The notes under the pieces: model-generated | Database searches by the model: none | Told to the model about the DNA's origin: nothing | The model's input: only the letters and a program-made list of their open reading frames with translations | Program-made: the position numbers and the translations under genes | In this document: positions 34,862-45,222 of the stretch, piece by piece | Position numbering within the stretch: position 1 is the stretch's first letter | How the letters are laid out: every line of letters begins with the position of its first letter | Assembly: GCA_028571685.1 (NCBI GenBank) | Contig: CM053141.1 | Location: forward strand, 56,480,333-56,544,332 | Direction: 5' to 3' | Length of the DNA stretch: 64,000 bases | From: Heterohyrax brucei | Lineage: Eukaryota; Chordata; Mammalia; Hyracoidea; Procaviidae

Positions 34862-36172
34862 AATGAAGTCTTGAAACATGCTACAATATGGATGGAGCTG
34901 CAAGACAGTATCCTCCATAATAAGTTCAATTACAAAAGGACAAATATTACATGACCTCACTTATATAAAAAGACAAGAAAAGGCAAATGTATAGAGAGCA
35001 AAGTTTAGCAGGGGAAAAGGTAAGGGGGCTAACAGTAATGGTTATACGTAGGGTTGCAACTGATCACTGTAATTGCTGTTTATAAGTCAAATATATGTAA
35101 AAAGTTGAACTTGCAAAAGTTGTGTGACAGACGTATTTATAAGAATGACCCAAAAAAGAGAGAGTAGCTGCTGAGGCTGCTTATGTACAACCAAAATCTT
35201 CACAGAATTTGGTTTCTTGGTTTGGAAATTTAGGGTCATTTTTTCATGGGACATTCCAATTAACTGGCCTAAAAATTTGTTTAGTGGTTACCTCCTGGAA
35301 ACACTGGTTGTGCAGTGGTTAAATGCTACCATCTGCTAACTCAAAGGTCAGCAGTCCAAATCCACCAGGCACTCCTCAAAACTCTATGGAGCAGTTTCAC
35401 TTTGTAGTACAGGGTTGCTTATGAGTAGGAATTGACATCAGTTGGTTTGCTTTCGTTTGTTCTGCTTTGTTTTCTACTTCCTAGTTTATTCCTCAGTGTC
35501 CCTAGTCTTAAAACCTTGCAAGTGGCCATCAAATGCCTAACAATCAGTCTTATTTGCCTGGAGCAACAGAAGAACAAAGAGTACCAGACACAGAAAGAGG
35601 ATCTGCAATGTGTGGCTAACTGACTCCAGGGACAACTACCTCCTCTGCCAGCAAACCAGAAGAACTGGAAGTGCTAGCTACCTTCACTGAAAATCCTGAT
35701 TAAAGCTTTCACAGAAGAATCCTAACCAAAAGGGAGAAAGCGCAAAGCAGAATTTTCAGTCTCATGGACTCCAGACTTCCTGAAGCTATGATGGTTGAAT
35801 GAACCCCTGAAATAATCTTTAAACCTTAACCCAAATACATCCCCTAAACTCTTCTTCAAACCAAACAATAGCCGTACCTAGTAGAAAAAAATGTCTGCCT
35901 TGAGCACTATGCTCTTTTAAGAACTATCTATAATGGACCAAATTGAAAATAGTAACTTTAAAGATTAGATAGGAACTTTAGCGGACAGTGAATGTGTTAA
36001 TAGGAGAGGAGGAACAAGTCAGAAAAGGAAGACGAGAATCATTCTGCAGTTTCAAGAATGTAATCCATACGTCACTAAACAATAAATGTAGAAACTGTTG
36101 AACTGGTACGTGTTTTTGTGTGTATATTCTCAACAGCAACAATAAAATAAACAAAGTTAAAAAAAGAAAAAT
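34862..36172 (+). mobile_element. L1 3' end with a SINE inserted
   Basis: ORF2 tail/3' UTR start: GGATGGAGCTGCAAGACAG, CAATTACAAAAGGACAAATA, ACTTATATAAAAAGAC. After the SINE comes GTCTTAAAACCTTGCAAGTG (the block shared by other L1 3' UTRs here), GAAGAACTGGAAGTGCTAGC, and the end CAACAGCAACAATAAAATAA plus an A-rich tail. A third L1 UTR type in this window. Confidence 0.7.
35297..35450 (+). mobile_element. AfroSINE-like SINE, short form
   Basis: Plus strand: ACTGGTTGTGCAGTGGTTAA head with recognisable A box, CAGCAGTCCAAATCCACC, ACTCTATGGAGCAGTTTCAC, GAGTAGGAATTGACATCAG. Confidence 0.88.
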
Positions 36173-36639
36173 TATTTCTAACTCCCTGTTAAAGGAATTT
36201 CCATTTTGACAGGGACCGTGTACGTGGTTACCTTACACACCCTCTCCTATAACGCCCACAAGTAAGACGGCTACACTACAGCTGATTAAACTAGCAGTCA
36301 GTGTACCCTTAAACTGGCCAGACACCACAGTGTGGCATAGCAAGAAGAACCAGACCAGCCACATTCTCTCTCTAAAATCTGGATTATAGACGAAGCACTC
36401 AGCAATGCGAGGTGAAGCCAAAAGAATGCAAAAAGCAAACATCATGCCATGAAGAATTAAGCAACCTAAACTTACGAGAAGCTAAAAAAAAGTACACAAG
36501 TAAAAATAAACAAAATGATACACAAAAGACATATAAGGCAGAGGAGAAAATTACCATACTAATTACTAGTAGAGAAGTGGGCCCAGAGAAATACCAGTAT
36601 GTCAAAAATGGCTTAGTATAGCTGACAAGTTAAGTGAAA
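36173..36639. other. Unassigned sequence
   Basis: Nothing recognised. Both strands have short open stretches near 36400-36600 without family features. Confidence 0.4.
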
Positions 36640-36985
36640 AGATTATATTCCCTAGCCTTCCTTGTAGCTAGGTATATGGTAACATGACCAAGTCATAGTC
36701 AATGAAATATAAGAAGAAAGTCTTAAAAGTCTTTTAGGAGGGAAGTACACACTTTTTCTGTGCTTTGTCCATCCTGCTATCTGGAATACAGGAGTAGATG
36801 GCAGGAGCTCTGGCAGCTATTTGGAACAATGAATTTAAAATCCACACACAGTACACAGAAGCACGTTGAGCTTCTAATGACTTCTGGAATTACTTATCTG
36901 AGAGGCAAAAAAAAAACAAAAGCTTCTATCTTACAAAAGCCACTACTTTTAAACCAATTCCAATACTACAGTAGTTGAAAGAATT
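36640..36985 (+). mobile_element. Old LTR-like mammalian repeat
   Basis: ATTCCCTAGCCTTCCTTGTA with GCTAGG, ACATGACCAAGTCATAGTC, GATGGCAGGAGCTCTGGCAG, GCTTCTATCTTACAAAAGCC. Same family as 29715-30255. No coding part. Confidence 0.5.
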
Positions 36986-37063
36986 AAGTGAGACAGTGGC
37001 ATCTCAACAAAAAGGATAGTTCCTAAAGTCAGTTAAATGGGACTGTGATGCCCTACACTTTTC

Positions 37064-37273
37064 AAACCAAAAAATCCATTGTTATGAAGTCAATTCTGAC
37101 TGGTAATAACATTACAGGGCAGGGTAGAACTGCACCACAGGGTTTACAATGCTGAAATGAAATCTTTACAGAAGCAAACTGCCACATCTGTCATCCAAAG
37201 AGCAGCTCGTAAGTCTGAACCACTTACTTTCAGTTAACAGCCGAGCACTTCAACCACTGTGCCACCAGGGCTT
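37064..37273 (-). mobile_element. AfroSINE-like SINE, long form
   Basis: Minus strand, complete: GAAGTCAATTCTGACTGG, GTTTACAATGCTGAAATGA, GCAAACTGCCACATCTGTCA, CAACCACTGTGCCACCAGGG. Confidence 0.88.
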
Positions 37274-37934
37274 CTTCATTCCACTTTACAGTGGTACTAT
37301 TATACCCTATTTAGAAATGGATAAACAAATGCCAGCTAATATATGACAGAACCAAAGTCATTAACAGCAAAGGAAGTCAAACACATTTGTCTATGTACAT
37401 TTATTTTATGATTCAACAAATATATTGACTACTAAAGACCAGTAAAAATTCCATACTGAAAGCAGTATCACCTACCAGCATAAACAACACTTTTGACAAG
37501 CCTCTGTGGCCCTCTAGCCTATCTACATATAAAATGTCTCCCCCACACAAGTATTCTTCACCAAGGACCTAGAAAAGAAAAGGGCACATGAGCAATGAAA
37601 ATCGAACACAGGCACCACTCCTCCATGCAGCAGTAATGTGTCAAATTCTTACTTGTAAAAACTGGAAGAGATTTTTTGTAAGACTCTACAGCACTCTTAG
37701 AGGCCTACAGCAAATTTTTTAAGGTTGTAGGAGGTCTTTCTCATTAACTTTAAGCTGAAGAATTTCCCACAAATCATGACAACGGGAATAGCTTAGCCTT
37801 GGAATTACAACTCTGCAGGCTACTGATCATCCCCAGGACGTCACTGTCTCAGTGTGGTGAGAGTGGGATGGAGTAGCAATCCTTTTAAAGGGCTTAGGGG
37901 TTTTAGTTCAATAAGCCAAAGTCATCAGTACACT
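37274..37934. other. Unassigned sequence
   Basis: No element recognised. Confidence 0.4.
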
Positions 37935-38115
37935 TAGCATGAATCTTTTTCATTAATCAAACAAATACACATCTGTATTGGGCACCTACTTTGTGTCAGA
38001 CCATGTCCTATGTTCAGGATTAAGCAGTGAACAAAGCTGCTGCTGTCATGCAGCCTATGCTCTAGTGGTAGAGGTGCAATAAGCAACAAGCAAATAAAGG
38101 TAGATGCTGATTAAG
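37935..38115 (-). mobile_element. L2 LINE 3' end
   Basis: Inverse L2 terminus: GGGCACCTACTTTGTGTCAG, GCAGTGAACAAAGCTGCTGC, CAGCCTATGCTCTAGTGG. Confidence 0.75.
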
Positions 38116-38139
38116 TGCACCTTATTTAAGAAAAATGTT

Positions 38140-38320
38140 AAGGAATAGAATGTGAACAAGAAGGTAAATTTGGGCTAGTTCTCCTTCAAAGTATGGATGT
38201 GGCAATTCTTTTTTCATTCTGCACAGTGGAATGAATTCCAATAAATGAGGTCTGACAATTACATTCATGAACTTAACCACCATGCACTCATGTTGGCAGC
38301 ACTGTACGAACAACTCGGTG
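38140..38320. repeat. Mariner left flank and left end, copy 1
   Basis: About 180 bp that recurs at 39597-39778 (AATAGAATGTG, AGTATGGATGTGGCA, GGTCTGACAATTAC, ACTGTACGAACAACTCGGT). The unit covers about 107 bp outside the mariner terminal repeat and about 74 bp inside it. Confidence 0.75.
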
Positions 38321-38481
38321 AGGTTTCACAACCTTGGTATATCAGTGTCTCACAGCTGTGTTCATGTTGACATGTGGTGGTGTCTTCCTGAGTGGCATTC
38401 ATTATTGTTGTTGCATTTTTGTGTACCATTACAAGAATGTCAGAGCTTGAATTTGAGCAACAAACATTCAACTTCTCTTTA

Positions 38482-39055
38482 AACTTGGCAAGACTGGAGG
38501 TGAAATCATGGACACGTCAGTCCAAGTTTACAGGGATAATGCCATGAAGAAAGCGGCAATGTACAAATGGATTAAACATTTTTCTGAAGGGAAAGAAAGC
38601 ATCGCTGATGATGAGAGGTCAGGGTGGCCAGTAACAAACAGAATTGAAAAAAAAAACTGCAAAAATTTGCACCAATTGGACAGTTGAATATTTGGAAGTG
38701 CTAAAAAGGCTGCATAAAAAAGACAAAAATGACCTGAACTTTACGCCAACAACTCACAGCTCTTACATCATGGCAACATACCAGCTCACACAGCACTGTC
38801 TGTGAGGAAGTTTGCAGCCAGCAAACAAAGAACTGTATTAGAACACCCTCCCTACTCACCTGATCTGGCCCCCAAGACTTTTTTCTTTATCCAAAGATAA
38901 AGGAAACATTTTGATGACATTCAGGACATCACAGGTAATATGACAACAGCTCTGATGGCCATTCCATAAAAAGAGCTCAAAAATTGTTTTGAAGGGTGGA
39001 CTAGGCACTGGCATCGATGCATAGCTTCCCAAGTGGAGTACTTCACAAGGTGACC
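38482..39055 (+). pseudogene. Mariner transposase remnant
   Basis: The N-terminal DNA-binding part reads KLGKTGGEIMDTSVQVY..., then KWIKHFSEGKESIADDERSG, as in mariner transposases. The C-terminal part reads HGNIPAHTALSVRKF, EHPPYSPDLAP and FEGWTRHWHRCI. SPDL holds the third catalytic aspartate of the DD34D triad. The family's HDN motif is HGN, so the second aspartate is lost, and the block with the first aspartate is deleted between about 38670 and 38760. Stops near 38801 and 38838. Inactive. Confidence 0.85.
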
Positions 39056-39079
39056 ATGGTGATATTCAGCAAAGAGATA

Positions 39080-39530
39080 TGTCATGGATTGAATTGTGTC
39101 CCCCCCCAAAAAAACGTATGTGTTGATTTGACTTGTCTGAGTCCCAGTATGGTGCCACTCCTCCCACATGTTGTGATTCCTGCCTCTGTGAAAACTGATG
39201 ATGGAGAAAGGGCAACAGTTGGGTTGGTGAGGCTGGACTCAAGCTACAAGCTTGTGGAATACAAGGGAGAGAAGTGAGCAGAGGAAGTTAGGAACTGCAC
39301 ACCACCAGGAGAGAAGCACGGAGAGCAGAGCACATCCTTTGGACCCAAGGTTCCTGTGCTGAGATGCTTGCACTCGATTTGGACTCAGCCTACTACTGGA
39401 CTCTGACAATTTCTCATACTGAATGGACTTACAATTTATAAATGGACTTGCAGCTTACCAGATTCTGTCAGTCAAGCTTCTCTTCATGTAACCTTCCATT
39501 CATGGTATTTTCTGTTAAAGCAGCAGGACA
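39080..39530 (+). mobile_element. Solo LTR, ERVL-type (family A), inside mariner
   Basis: Starts TGTCATGGATTGAATTGTGT and CCCCCCC, ends AGCAGGACA. Flanks AGATA and AGGTA fit a 5-bp duplication with one change. 451 bp, shorter than its relatives. It lies just after the transposase stub, in the same orientation. Confidence 0.78.
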
Positions 39531-39596
39531 AGGTATGTAGCACTTTGTCTGGGATAAGTTTGTGAACTTAATCATCAGCCCTCGTATAGGACCTCA

Positions 39597-39778
39597 ATAG
39601 AATGTGTGAGCAAAGATGAAATTTGGGTTACCCTATTTTAAAGCATGGATGTGGCAGCTGTTGCTGCTGTTCTGTGCAGTGGAGTCAATTTCGGTGCACA
39701 GGGTCTGACAATTACGACCCCAAACTTACCACCATGCACTTACACTACAGCACTGTACAAACAACTCGGTAAGGCTAC
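39597..39778. repeat. Mariner left flank and left end, copy 2
   Basis: Begins 14 bp after the right terminal repeat and repeats 38140-38320 in the same order, including a second GGTCTGACAATTAC. It is cut off where the next SINE starts. Clearly diverged, so old. Confidence 0.75.
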
Positions 39779-39782
39779 ACCA

Positions 39783-39932
39783 TAAGACAGAATACAACTA
39801 CCCTACAGGATTTCACTGGCAGTAACATTAATAGATCACCAAGCCTCTCCTCCTGTGGAGCCTCTGGTGGGTTCAAACCACCAATCTTTCAGTTAGCAGC
39901 CAAGTGCTTAATCACTGTGCCACTGGGGTTCC
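39783..39932 (-). mobile_element. AfroSINE-like SINE
   Basis: Minus strand: AGACAGAATACAACTACCCT, CTGTGGAGCCTCTGGTGGGT, CAAACCACCAATCTTTCAGT, CACTGTGCCACTGGGGTTCC. The 3' core is missing, as if lost at the duplication boundary. Confidence 0.8.
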
Positions 39933-40099
39933 TTCTGACAATACTAAAAGCAATTTAAAAAAAAATGTTAGAAAAGTTTTAACAGCTTTGCTCACCAGGT
40001 CGCTGGTATAGGCAAACACAGCGTGCTCCCAGGAAACCTCAAGGCATCGCACACTTAATTCAATATTCCACAAATATTTATTAAGGAGCAGTTCAAGGA

Positions 40100-40312
40100 G
40101 TCATTAAGAACATAGATTTGGGTGCCAGACACCTTGGAATCAAATTCTAGCCATACAACTTACTATTTGTATGGCCTTGAGCATGTGATACAACCTCTTC
40201 AGGGCTTGATTTGTCACTTACAAAACGAGGATAATAGCAGTACCTATTTCACAGAATAACTGTGAGGATTAAAGGAGCTACAGAAGAAAACACATAAAGT
40301 TCTAGAACTGTG
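40100..40312 (+). mobile_element. MIR SINE
   Basis: Plus strand, nearly complete: TTAAGAACATAGATTTGGGT, CAAATTCTAGCCATACAACT, GTATGGCCTTGAGCATG, AACGAGGATAATAGCAGTAC, GTGAGGATTAAAGGAGC. Confidence 0.85.
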
Positions 40313-40663
40313 TTTATTTTTTTAACTGAGTGCATACTGTATTTCATGTACACAAAATCCCCTAACTCTGACCCTAAAGGAGACACCGTGATTTTATTCT
40401 CCTGGCATGTCCTAATTGCGCTTATCTACATTACTAGGACTAACTCCTAAGACTGCTTACTTCAAATTCTGTAAACCAGGAGAATAACTCTGAGACTCCC
40501 CAAAGGAAAAAAATGTTCCAAAGACAGAGAGTTTAGCTCCTAGCCTTCTTTCTCAACAGACCAATACTGGAAGCAAAAACATTCATTTATAGCCACATAC
40601 CATAATATTGTCTGGACAGGGAATTAATGCCTACATTTAATGCAGAGTTTAGTCTACATTATA
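40313..40663. other. Unassigned sequence
   Basis: Nothing recognised. Confidence 0.4.
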
Positions 40664-40705
40664 GCCAAGCCAAGTGCCATCGAGTCAGATCCGACTCATG
40701 GCACC
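40664..40705 (-). mobile_element. Tail-only RTE/SINE insert, 42 bp, 10-bp target duplication
   Basis: GCCAAGCCAAGTGCCATCG, GTCAGATCCGACTCATGGCA: only the shared 3' core and a GCCAA tail. Perfect CTACATTATA on both sides (40654-40663 and 40706-40715) defines an insertion of just 42 bp. Confidence 0.9.
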
Positions 40706-41396
40706 CTACATTATATAAAATCTTATTATCCAATTATTATTCAGTATTTTACCATTCAACATTACGAAATATTTTACTCTTCACAGCTATTATATAATTT
40801 ATAATTTTAATATTTAATAATTTTAAACATCTAGTTTACCACATACTGTCTGCTAGATACTTGAAAGCAACATTATTTAGCATCATAAATTATATTTATT
40901 CTCAAAAATAGGGATTTATTCTCCACTCCCTAAATTATCACAAATCTTCAGCAACATCTATTTACCAAAATTGTAGAAATTATAATTTAGGGATTCCTTC
41001 CTTGACTTCATCATTTCAGACTGCTCCCTGGGCATGAAATTAATACTTTCAAATCTATATTTAAAGTCCTCAAAATACCTCAACCGTCAAGTCATTTAAT
41101 AAAATCAATTATCTCCACATTATCAAAATTAGTATATTACTAGAAAGAAGTGTTACTATATAGAACAATAAATCTAATAACCATACAAAGGGTCAAAAAA
41201 AAAAAAACACTTCCTTTTTGTTTATAAACAAGACAATGTTGTATTTTCTTGATTCTCTGGCTGTGGAATGGAAACAAAACGTTAAGTGTGAGCTTTGAGG
41301 TTAGAGAGCCCTAGGTTCAAATCATTCAAAGTGTGACCTTAGAAAATTTACTCAGTTGCCCTGAAATTCACATATGAAAAGTGACTAATAATATAT
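40706..41396. other. Unassigned sequence
   Basis: Very AT-rich around 40720-41180, with many TTATA/AATAT words. No element recognised. Confidence 0.4.
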
Positions 41397-41598
41397 TGGT
41401 TTCTGTCCAGTCAATTCCAACTCATGGCAACTCCATGCTTGCCAGAGTGGAACTATGTTCCATAGGCATTTCAGTGGCTAATTTTTCAGAAACGCATTTC
41501 TAGACCTTTCTTCCAAGATGCCTTTGGGAAGACTGAAACCTCTAACTTCACAGTTAGCTGCTCAGAGCTTTAACAGTTTGCACCATCCAGGAATCCCT
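41397..41598 (-). mobile_element. SINE, second long subtype
   Basis: Minus strand: GTCAATTCCAACTCATGGCA, GGAACTATGTTCCATAGGC, AGACCTTTCTTCCAAGATGC, CACCATCCAGGAATCCC. Confidence 0.87.
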
Positions 41599-41600
41599 TT

Positions 41601-41815
41601 TGTTGTTAGCAGCCTTCCAGCTGGCTCCAAATCACAGTGACCTTTACATATAACAACGAAACGTTGTCCAGTTCTGTGCCATCTTCACAAGCATTATTAG
41701 TATATTTGAGTACATTGTTGTGACTATTTTGTAACCCATCTCACTGAGGGTTTCCTTCAGTTTTGCTGACTGTCTAATACACCCTTTTCTAGAGACTGGT
41801 GTTTCCTCATGATAT
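41601..41815 (-). mobile_element. RTE-type LINE 3' end, antisense
   Basis: Complement of the RTE terminus: TGTTGTTAGCAGCC, CAACGAAACGTTGTCCAGTT, CTGTGCCATCTTCACAAGC, CTCACTGAGGGTTTCC, AGAGACTGGTGTTTCCTC. Confidence 0.75.
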
Positions 41816-41824
41816 ACAGTCATC

Positions 41825-42134
41825 TGACATGCACGTAAACATTGGACAATGAAAAAGGAAGACTGAGCATGCCCCAGGCTGCCAGTAAAACAAACAAATC
41901 AGTCTTAGAAGAAACAATCAGACTTCTCCTTAGAAGTCTGGATGACGAGACTGCTGCTAGCTCACTCTGGACACATTAGGAGGAAAAACAAACATCTATT
42001 GGCCAAACAAGAACATCATGTTTGTGAAGCAGAGAGTCAGCAAAACCGAGAGACACCCTCAGTGAGATGGATGACACAATAGCCACAACAATGACTCAAA
42101 CATACCAATGATCATTAATTTGGCACAGGACCAA
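41825..42134 (+). mobile_element. RTE-type LINE 3' end, sense
   Basis: AAACATTGGACAATGAAAAA, GACTTCTCCTTAGAAGTCTG, GATGACGAGACTGCTGC, CACCCTCAGTGAGATGGATG, GGCACAGGACC. The final shared core is replaced by the LTR that follows. Forms an inverted pair with 41601-41815. Confidence 0.78.
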
Positions 42135-42515
42135 GTATGTTACCCAGTGTGGCTATAAGAAAAGTATCACAAGGGGATGGCTTTAACAAACAGAAGTTTA
42201 CTCCCTCATAGTCTAGTTAGGCTAGAAGTCCTCTGTCGGTTCTAGAGGATGGAAGGTCCTTATCATCAATCTTCCTGTGGACTAGGTGTTTCTCAGTGCA
42301 GGGATCCCAAGTCCAAGGGACACACTGTCCTCCTGGCTCTTGCTTGTTAGTGGTACAAGCCCTCATGTGTCTCTGCTGGCTTGTCTCTTTTATGTATCAA
42401 AAGAGAGTGGTTGAAGACATAATCCAATCTTGTAGACTGAGTCCATCCTCATTAATGTAACTGCCACTGTCACCATGAGTCACAGCCTAATTGACAGTAA
42501 GTTACAATAATGACA
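42135..42515 (-). mobile_element. Fossil LTR, ERVL-type relative
   Basis: On the minus strand: start TGTCATTATTGTAACTTACT, AGAGACAAGCCAGCAG, GTCCCTTGGACTTGGGATCC, and an end region AGTAAACTTCTGTTTGTTAA with TTATAGCC. Same block layout as family A LTRs but a different subfamily. Confidence 0.55.
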
Positions 42516-42559
42516 ATCAGCTGGGTGCTTCGCACTTGCCACCTCCATCAGTTACAGCA

Positions 42560-42695
42560 ATGTGGGTATGACTAGGACTGTTTTTCAGATGAGAAAACTG
42601 TTACAGGAGTTCAGTAACTTTCCCAACCCACATGGCTAGTAAAAGCAGAGTTCAGATTTCAACCTAGGTCTGATTCTGATCTCAAATTCTACACT
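42560..42695 (-). mobile_element. MIR SINE
   Basis: Complement: TTTTTCAGATGAGAAAACTG, CACATGGCTAGTAAAAGCAG, TTTCAACCTAGGTCTGATTC. Confidence 0.75.
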
Positions 42696-43315
42696 CCACA
42701 TGGAGTTCCAGTGAGGCAGCTGAATAGTTCATATATTTTAATAAAAATTGAGTTGATTTTAACTTATTTTAGAGACTGAAATGAAGAAAAACACATACTA
42801 AAATGTACTGTATATTGAAATTTTAACACACTGGGAACCACCTACGCATTAATCTGTACTGTCAGAGTAACTTTTATTTTAGATACAAGTGTCAGAAAGA
42901 AGTTCTGCCTTCTTATGGAACCCTAACTCAAGTGTACAGCAAGCTACTTTAAAATCTGTAACACTTGCAACTGTGATTGTGCTGAAATTCCACTTTTCCT
43001 TAATGCCACCCCCCAAAAACATGCAAAAACAAATAAATTAGAAGATGAGCCTTCAGCTCTTATACATGTCTAAATTTAGTTTCGTGTTTATCAAAACAGC
43101 TTCAGTGTCCTTACTTACAGTATCAGTTACCTTCCTAATAGCTAGGTTATCTTTGGCAGAATACCTACCAACCGTTAAACTTTCAGTAAGTATTTGCTGA
43201 GTGAAGTAAGTTATACAGGAAGGAAGAAAAAGATGGTTGGAGAAAGAAGGGGAAGCTTTGCTTCTCAAAAACTAATCTGATAAACATTCTTCACAGAATG
43301 ATTTAAACCCTGTGG
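42696..43315. other. Unassigned sequence
   Basis: Nothing recognised. The minus open stretch 43053-43268 has no family features. Confidence 0.4.
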
Positions 43316-43478
43316 GGAACCCTGGTGGCATAATGGTTAAGTGCTATAGCTGCTAACCAAAAAGTCAGCAGTTCAAATCCACCAGGTGCTCTTTGGAATC
43401 TCTATAGGGCAGTCTACTGTGTCTTATAGGGTCACTAGAGGTCAGGATTGATTTGATCACAATAGGTTTGGTTTGGTT
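43316..43478 (+). mobile_element. AfroSINE-like SINE, short form, complete
   Basis: One of the cleanest copies: head GGAACCCTGGTGGCATAATG and GTTAAGTGC (A box), CAGCAGTTCAAATCCACC (B box), ATAGGGTCACTAGAGGTCAG, tail TAGGTTTGGTTTGGTT. Its tail touches the tail of the next SINE. Confidence 0.9.
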
Positions 43479-43649
43479 ACTGTTTATTACAATTCATAGT
43501 GACCCTACATGTGCACAGCAAAACTACTCCACAGCATTTTCAATGCTGTGACTTTTCAGAAGTAGATCGTCAGGCCTCTGGGTGACTTTCAACTATCAAT
43601 CTTCCAGCCAATAGCCAAGCACTGAACCACTTGTGCCACCCAGGGACTC
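43479..43649 (-). mobile_element. SINE, second long subtype
   Basis: Minus strand: ACAATTCATAGTGACCCTAC, TCAATGCTGTGACTTTTCAG, AAGTAGATCGTCAGGCCTC, TTGTGCCACCCAGGGACTC. Confidence 0.87.
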
Positions 43650-44738
43650 TACGTTAAACCTCAGCCAAATACTGTACCAAGGTATCACAGGGCTGCATAC
43701 CTGAAAAAAATCAATAACCTAAAGTGACAATGTTTCATTTCCGTCAAAGAAACAGTGATTAAAATGTCTTGGTAAAAGGTCCTTATTAATTTCAAAATAG
43801 CCAGGAAAGTTACCCACACCTACTCTTAGAAGCATATTTGGTGTTGCTGCTGCTGTTGCTGTAGTGTCACTCACCATGATAACATAAAACAATTGGGACA
43901 GACAATCTTTGCCTCAGAGACAGACTTTGAATTACTCTAGATTTGGGGCAACAGTCAACAACTACTTGAAGAGAGACAAGGAGAAAATCAAACCACCAGT
44001 GAGCTCAGTAAACCTTGAACTCTCATCTCCATTCCTCTTTCATTATTATGTACTGTGCTGGTTATTCAAGGTAGCTTTTGTGTAAAAAAGTAAAATATGC
44101 ATTACATCCTGCACAGTTCTTCATAATTTCAATTTTAGTAGGTTATTTTATCATATTTCTGTTCTCTTACAATGCAAAGAATCTGTTTTAAAGAGTTTTA
44201 GAATCATGAACCGAACATCTTTTCTCAACATGCAATTAAAAGTGAAATTTTTCATGAAGTCTATTTTATGAAACTATTTAAAGTGAATATGAAATTCACA
44301 TATTTAATTTAAAAGTCAATATTAAGTTCATGTAATTAATCTTTATGATTAAACAGTAAGCACAGAAAAAGAGAAATGGAAAATATTCATCTGTGGGTAT
44401 GTGAAAAGATAACCAAAATGTTATGTGTACCCCCAAATTCCAAATATCTGGTAGGAAATCATCAGTAACACAGGACTGTATTTCTTACATATCCAGTCTG
44501 CAGAAGAATTACAACCTGAATCCGTAATAAATGATAAAGAGGAGCAGCACTTCACGCTATAGAAGTAACACTACCCACAACCCAAGATCAGGTCCCCAGG
44601 GGCCCTGAAGAAGTTAGAAAATACAAAGGAAGCCTAAAAGTGATCAAAAATCATATCTAAGTGATCCAGTATTTAAAGCACCCATCTCAAAAACCCAACA
44701 AACCATCAGAAACATTACATGGCAATTAACAAAAAAAA
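43650..44738. other. Unassigned sequence
   Basis: AT-rich; a GCTGCTGCTGTTGCTG patch near 43846-43861. No element recognised. Confidence 0.4.
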
Positions 44739-44930
44739 AAGTTGCCAGCAAATCAATTTCACCTCGCGGTGACCTCAGGTGTGTCAGAGTAGAGCTCCGC
44801 TCCATACAATTTTTGATGACTGACTTTTGGAAGTAAAGCTCAAGCCCTGTCTTCCAAGGTACCTCTGGGTGGACTCAAATCTCCTTTTAGTTAGCAGTCG
44901 AGTGGATCAACTATTTGCGCCACCCAGGGA
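44739..44930 (-). mobile_element. SINE, second long subtype
   Basis: Minus strand: CAAATCAATTTCACCTCGCG, GTGTGTCAGAGTAGAGCTCC, TTTTGATGACTGACTTTTGG, CTCTGGGTGGACTCAAATC, TTGCGCCACCCAGGGACT. Confidence 0.87.
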
Positions 44931-45060
44931 CTATTATGTCCTGCTAAGAGAAATATTATTGGTGAACAATTTAAAAAATCTAAAAAATCACAGTATTTCT
45001 ATATCAAATAAAACAAAGAAAGGGAAGTCCAGTATTTATCAGAGGTTTCTACATCTAGCT

Positions 45061-45222
45061 CAAAAACCAAACCTACTGCCACTGAGTTGATCCCTACTCA
45101 CAGCAACACTATAGGTCAAGGTAGAACTGCCTCAAAGAGTTCCCAAGGACCGCCTGGTGGATCTGAACTGCCGACCTCTTAGTCAGCAGACACAGCACTT
45201 AACCACTATTCCACCATAGTTT
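45061..45222 (-). mobile_element. AfroSINE-like SINE, short form
   Basis: Minus strand, complete from AAACCAAACCTACTGCCACT to CACCATAGTTTCC. Flanks TACATCT and CACATCT hint at a short duplication. Confidence 0.87.

Larger units (their letters stand above)
38247..39583 (+). mobile_element. Mariner DNA transposon, internally deleted, with a solo LTR inside
   Basis: Terminal inverted repeats of 28 bp: left 38247-38274 (GAGGTCTGACAATTA...), right 39556-39583, 21 of 28 positions pairing by my count. Without the LTR at 39080-39530 about 890 bp remain, shorter than the usual 1.3 kb mariner. Transposase remains are inside. Extends the history of this locus: mariner first, LTR later. Confidence 0.8.

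Noticed and set aside
43316-43380. tRNA gene-like A and B boxes
   Set aside because: They are the promoter boxes of a SINE head; the cloverleaf is incomplete and the same head recurs dozens of times.
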